From Molossus alvarezi (Eukaryota; Chordata; Mammalia; Chiroptera; Molossidae): 64,000 bases of DNA. Both the position numbers and the translations under genes were made by a program. Numbering within the stretch: the first letter of the stretch is position 1; each line of letters starts with the position of its first letter. The DNA lies in NCBI GenBank assembly GCA_037176705.1, contig JBAWUJ010000080.1:124001-188000 (forward strand), in the 5' to 3' direction. This document shows positions 62,713-64,000 of this stretch, in pieces. Below the pieces are notes generated by a model. It did not search any database. It was not told where the DNA came from and saw only the letters and a list, made by a program, of their open reading frames with translations.

Positions 62713-64000
62713 ATTGGAGTGTTAAACAGTGTTGTAAGTAAATGCAGGTGTCTGCCTTCTTTCCTATGTGACCAGGAAAGTCAACCTGTACTAGTTGATG
62801 AGGCAGCCTTTCAACATACTACCTTTTAGCCCTGCATATGTGTTGTTTGCCTGGAAGTGTCTATGAGTCATCTTGATATCCAACAGAGGCTGGGCTGCAG
62901 AAATCAAACACATTGGTTAGGGCAATGTTCAGGTCATGCAAATCTACACCCTATTCAGTTCTACACACATTCTTTAAAGTTGTTACCGAATGAATCAGTG
63001 TCATTCTTGGATCCATCATACATTTCACGGTTTGTACCGATTTCCTCAAAAAACATAAGGAGTAGATACCTGTTTTCTCCTGAGAATTCAAAGTAAACGC
63101 TTTCCATCATTGTGAAATGCTGGAATTGTACCTTGTTCATGAATGGAATCTCCTGAACCTATCTTTCTAATTCCCTGTGACGAATTCAGCCTATTTCTTG
63201 ATAACTGACAAGTACTCAATCCCTTTATTCCAGCCATTAGAACCAAAAGGTGATCAATTTAAAGAGGGAGTGTCAGTCTTTGAACAATGGACATGGATTC
63301 ACTTGTTTCAAGACTATTTCCCCGAAGCACCTATGGGAATACCCTGGCATAGTCAAAAGTGTTCATGACTGGTGTCTTTCTGTGCAGAACAATATAATAA
63401 CGTTCAGTTCAAGAGCAGAATGGATACCTTAATACGGTTGCAGTGTCCAATTGAGTGTTTAGTGGCTCTCTGTTCAAAGAACTGTGTTCCAATAGACAAC
63501 CTTCTTCAAATAATGTCCAAATATTGAGAGAAAGATTCTAGGGCTATACCCGCTTCACGCGAAATGGAACCACAACTGATGTACAGTTGTTCAGATTACG
63601 TGTTCTTAGTACAGTTGTGGAAAGTATTGATGTAAGGAAATGTGGCAACCTGACTTTTGATAGGTCCTTAGACATACTTTTCACTCTACTTTGTTTGTAG
63701 GAGAGTGTATACAACCATACCTATTCCAAATGAACTGTGTTAGAACTCTTCACTTCAGTGGCACAAAAGTCACTTCCATGAAGCCTAGAGCGTGAGGACC
63801 CTCAAAGCATATATTGTTTTGGTTAAGTGTTTAAGAAATGTCCTTTGTAAAGGTGTAATCACACTTAAACTTCGCAGTGTAAGTTTTTTTCTCTTGTTCC
63901 AGACAAAGAGACACAAGACTTGCTGGTGCAGTCTTGGATATCCTGAATTATGGGCAAAACTCTGTGAGAGCCAGGGGCCACATTCACTCAGTGGCATGTT
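62713..64000 (+). repeat. Copy 33, cut by the window end (1288 bp seen)
   Basis: Private changes: caacagagg, atttaaagaggg (1-base loss, as copy 20), lost t in ggtgtctttctg, attgagagaaag, cttcacgcg, ccacaactg and lost t in tcctttgta. The CENP-B-like box at 63548-63564 (minus) has one change in a free position and gains a CpG. Confidence 0.96.

Larger units (their letters stand above)
1..64000 (+). repeat. Tandem satellite array, 1960-bp unit, about 32.7 copies
   Basis: The same unit repeats head to tail with no interruption. Unit starts (attggagtgt) fall at 1, 1961, 3921, 5880, 7840 and so on to 62713. Most copies are exactly 1960 bp; copies 3, 7, 9, 11, 12 and 20 are 1959 bp and copy 28 is 1958 bp. 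Copies differ mostly by single substitutions, with few 1-base indels, and no copy is inverted. CpG is strongly depleted (20 per unit), as in methylated vertebrate DNA. There is one BamHI site (GGATCC, 297-302 in copy 1) and one BglII site (AGATCT, 1400-1405) in each complete unit, so either enzyme should give a ladder of about 1.96 kb. The array runs off both ends of the window, so its full size and chromosomal setting are unknown. The unit length is in the range of macrosatellites and long centromeric satellites. Confidence 0.99.

Noticed and set aside
1..64000. Small ORFs on both strands (60-105 codons) as real genes
   Set aside because: They recur only because the DNA repeats, overlap each other on opposite strands, are broken by 1-base indels in several copies and show no trusted domain.
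1..64000. Bacterial or phage origin with an undescribed gene system
   Set aside because: There is no ribosome-binding site and operon organisation, CpG is strongly depleted, and 64 kb of 1960-bp tandem units is typical of a eukaryotic satellite.
1..64000. CRISPR array or direct-repeat/spacer arrangement
   Set aside because: The whole 1960-bp unit is conserved; there are no short repeats with unique spacers.
1..64000. Tandem ribosomal RNA or tRNA gene cluster
   Set aside because: No conserved rRNA core or tRNA cloverleaf with A and B boxes was recognised in the unit.

Overview
The whole 64 kb window is one head-to-tail tandem satellite (macrosatellite-like) array. The repeat unit is 1960 bp (1958-1960 bp among the copies). 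There are 32 complete copies and a 33rd partial copy of 1288 bp. Both window ends lie inside the array, so no flanking unique DNA, conventional gene, RNA gene, transposon or CRISPR array is visible. The organism is most likely a vertebrate, probably a mammal. The unit has only 20 CpG dinucleotides in 1960 bp (about a quarter of expectation at roughly 40% GC, the GC value being an estimate by eye), it has no long ORF, and it carries a perfect match to the essential bases of the mammalian CENP-B box. I cannot name the species.

Structure of one unit (copy 1 as the reference). The 1960-bp monomer appears to be an old, diverged trimer of a unit of about 650 bp. The three subrepeats are called I, II and III here (about 642, 645 and 673 bp). 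They are recognised by three shared landmark blocks in the same order. At homologous positions, subrepeat II carries a 17-bp CENP-B-box match (838-854, minus strand), subrepeat I carries a perfect POU octamer (224-231), and subrepeat III carries neither. The box is intact in all 33 copies, so one candidate CENP-B site occurs about every 1960 bp. A stretch in subrepeat III (1450-1672) has a weak, frameshifted resemblance to Spindlin/SSTY-type Tudor-like proteins. This is a low-confidence hypothesis on where the satellite came from.

Layout along the window. Copies 1-8 show a trimeric higher-order pattern of three monomer types (A-B-C, A', A-B-C, A). Copy 9 is a chimera that starts as type B and ends as divergent sequence. 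Copies 9-13 (about 16.5-25.5 kb) form a visibly more diverged block with private substitutions and small indels. Copies 14-15 return to the common form. Copies 16-19 (29.4-37.2 kb) share a set of derived variants and are nearly identical, which indicates recent local expansion. Copies 20-27 share another variant set with a hint of three-copy periodicity. Copy 28 is an isolated type-C monomer, about 40 kb from the others. Copies 29-33 share a further variant (ccctgcgaag in 29, 31 and 32) and reach the window end.

None of the short ORFs, which recur every 1960 bp, looks like a gene. They are 60-105 codons long, overlap on both strands, and vary between copies without sign of protein constraint. 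The most interesting reading is that this is a candidate centromeric or pericentromeric satellite with an unusually long, internally trimeric monomer that carries one CENP-B box per unit.
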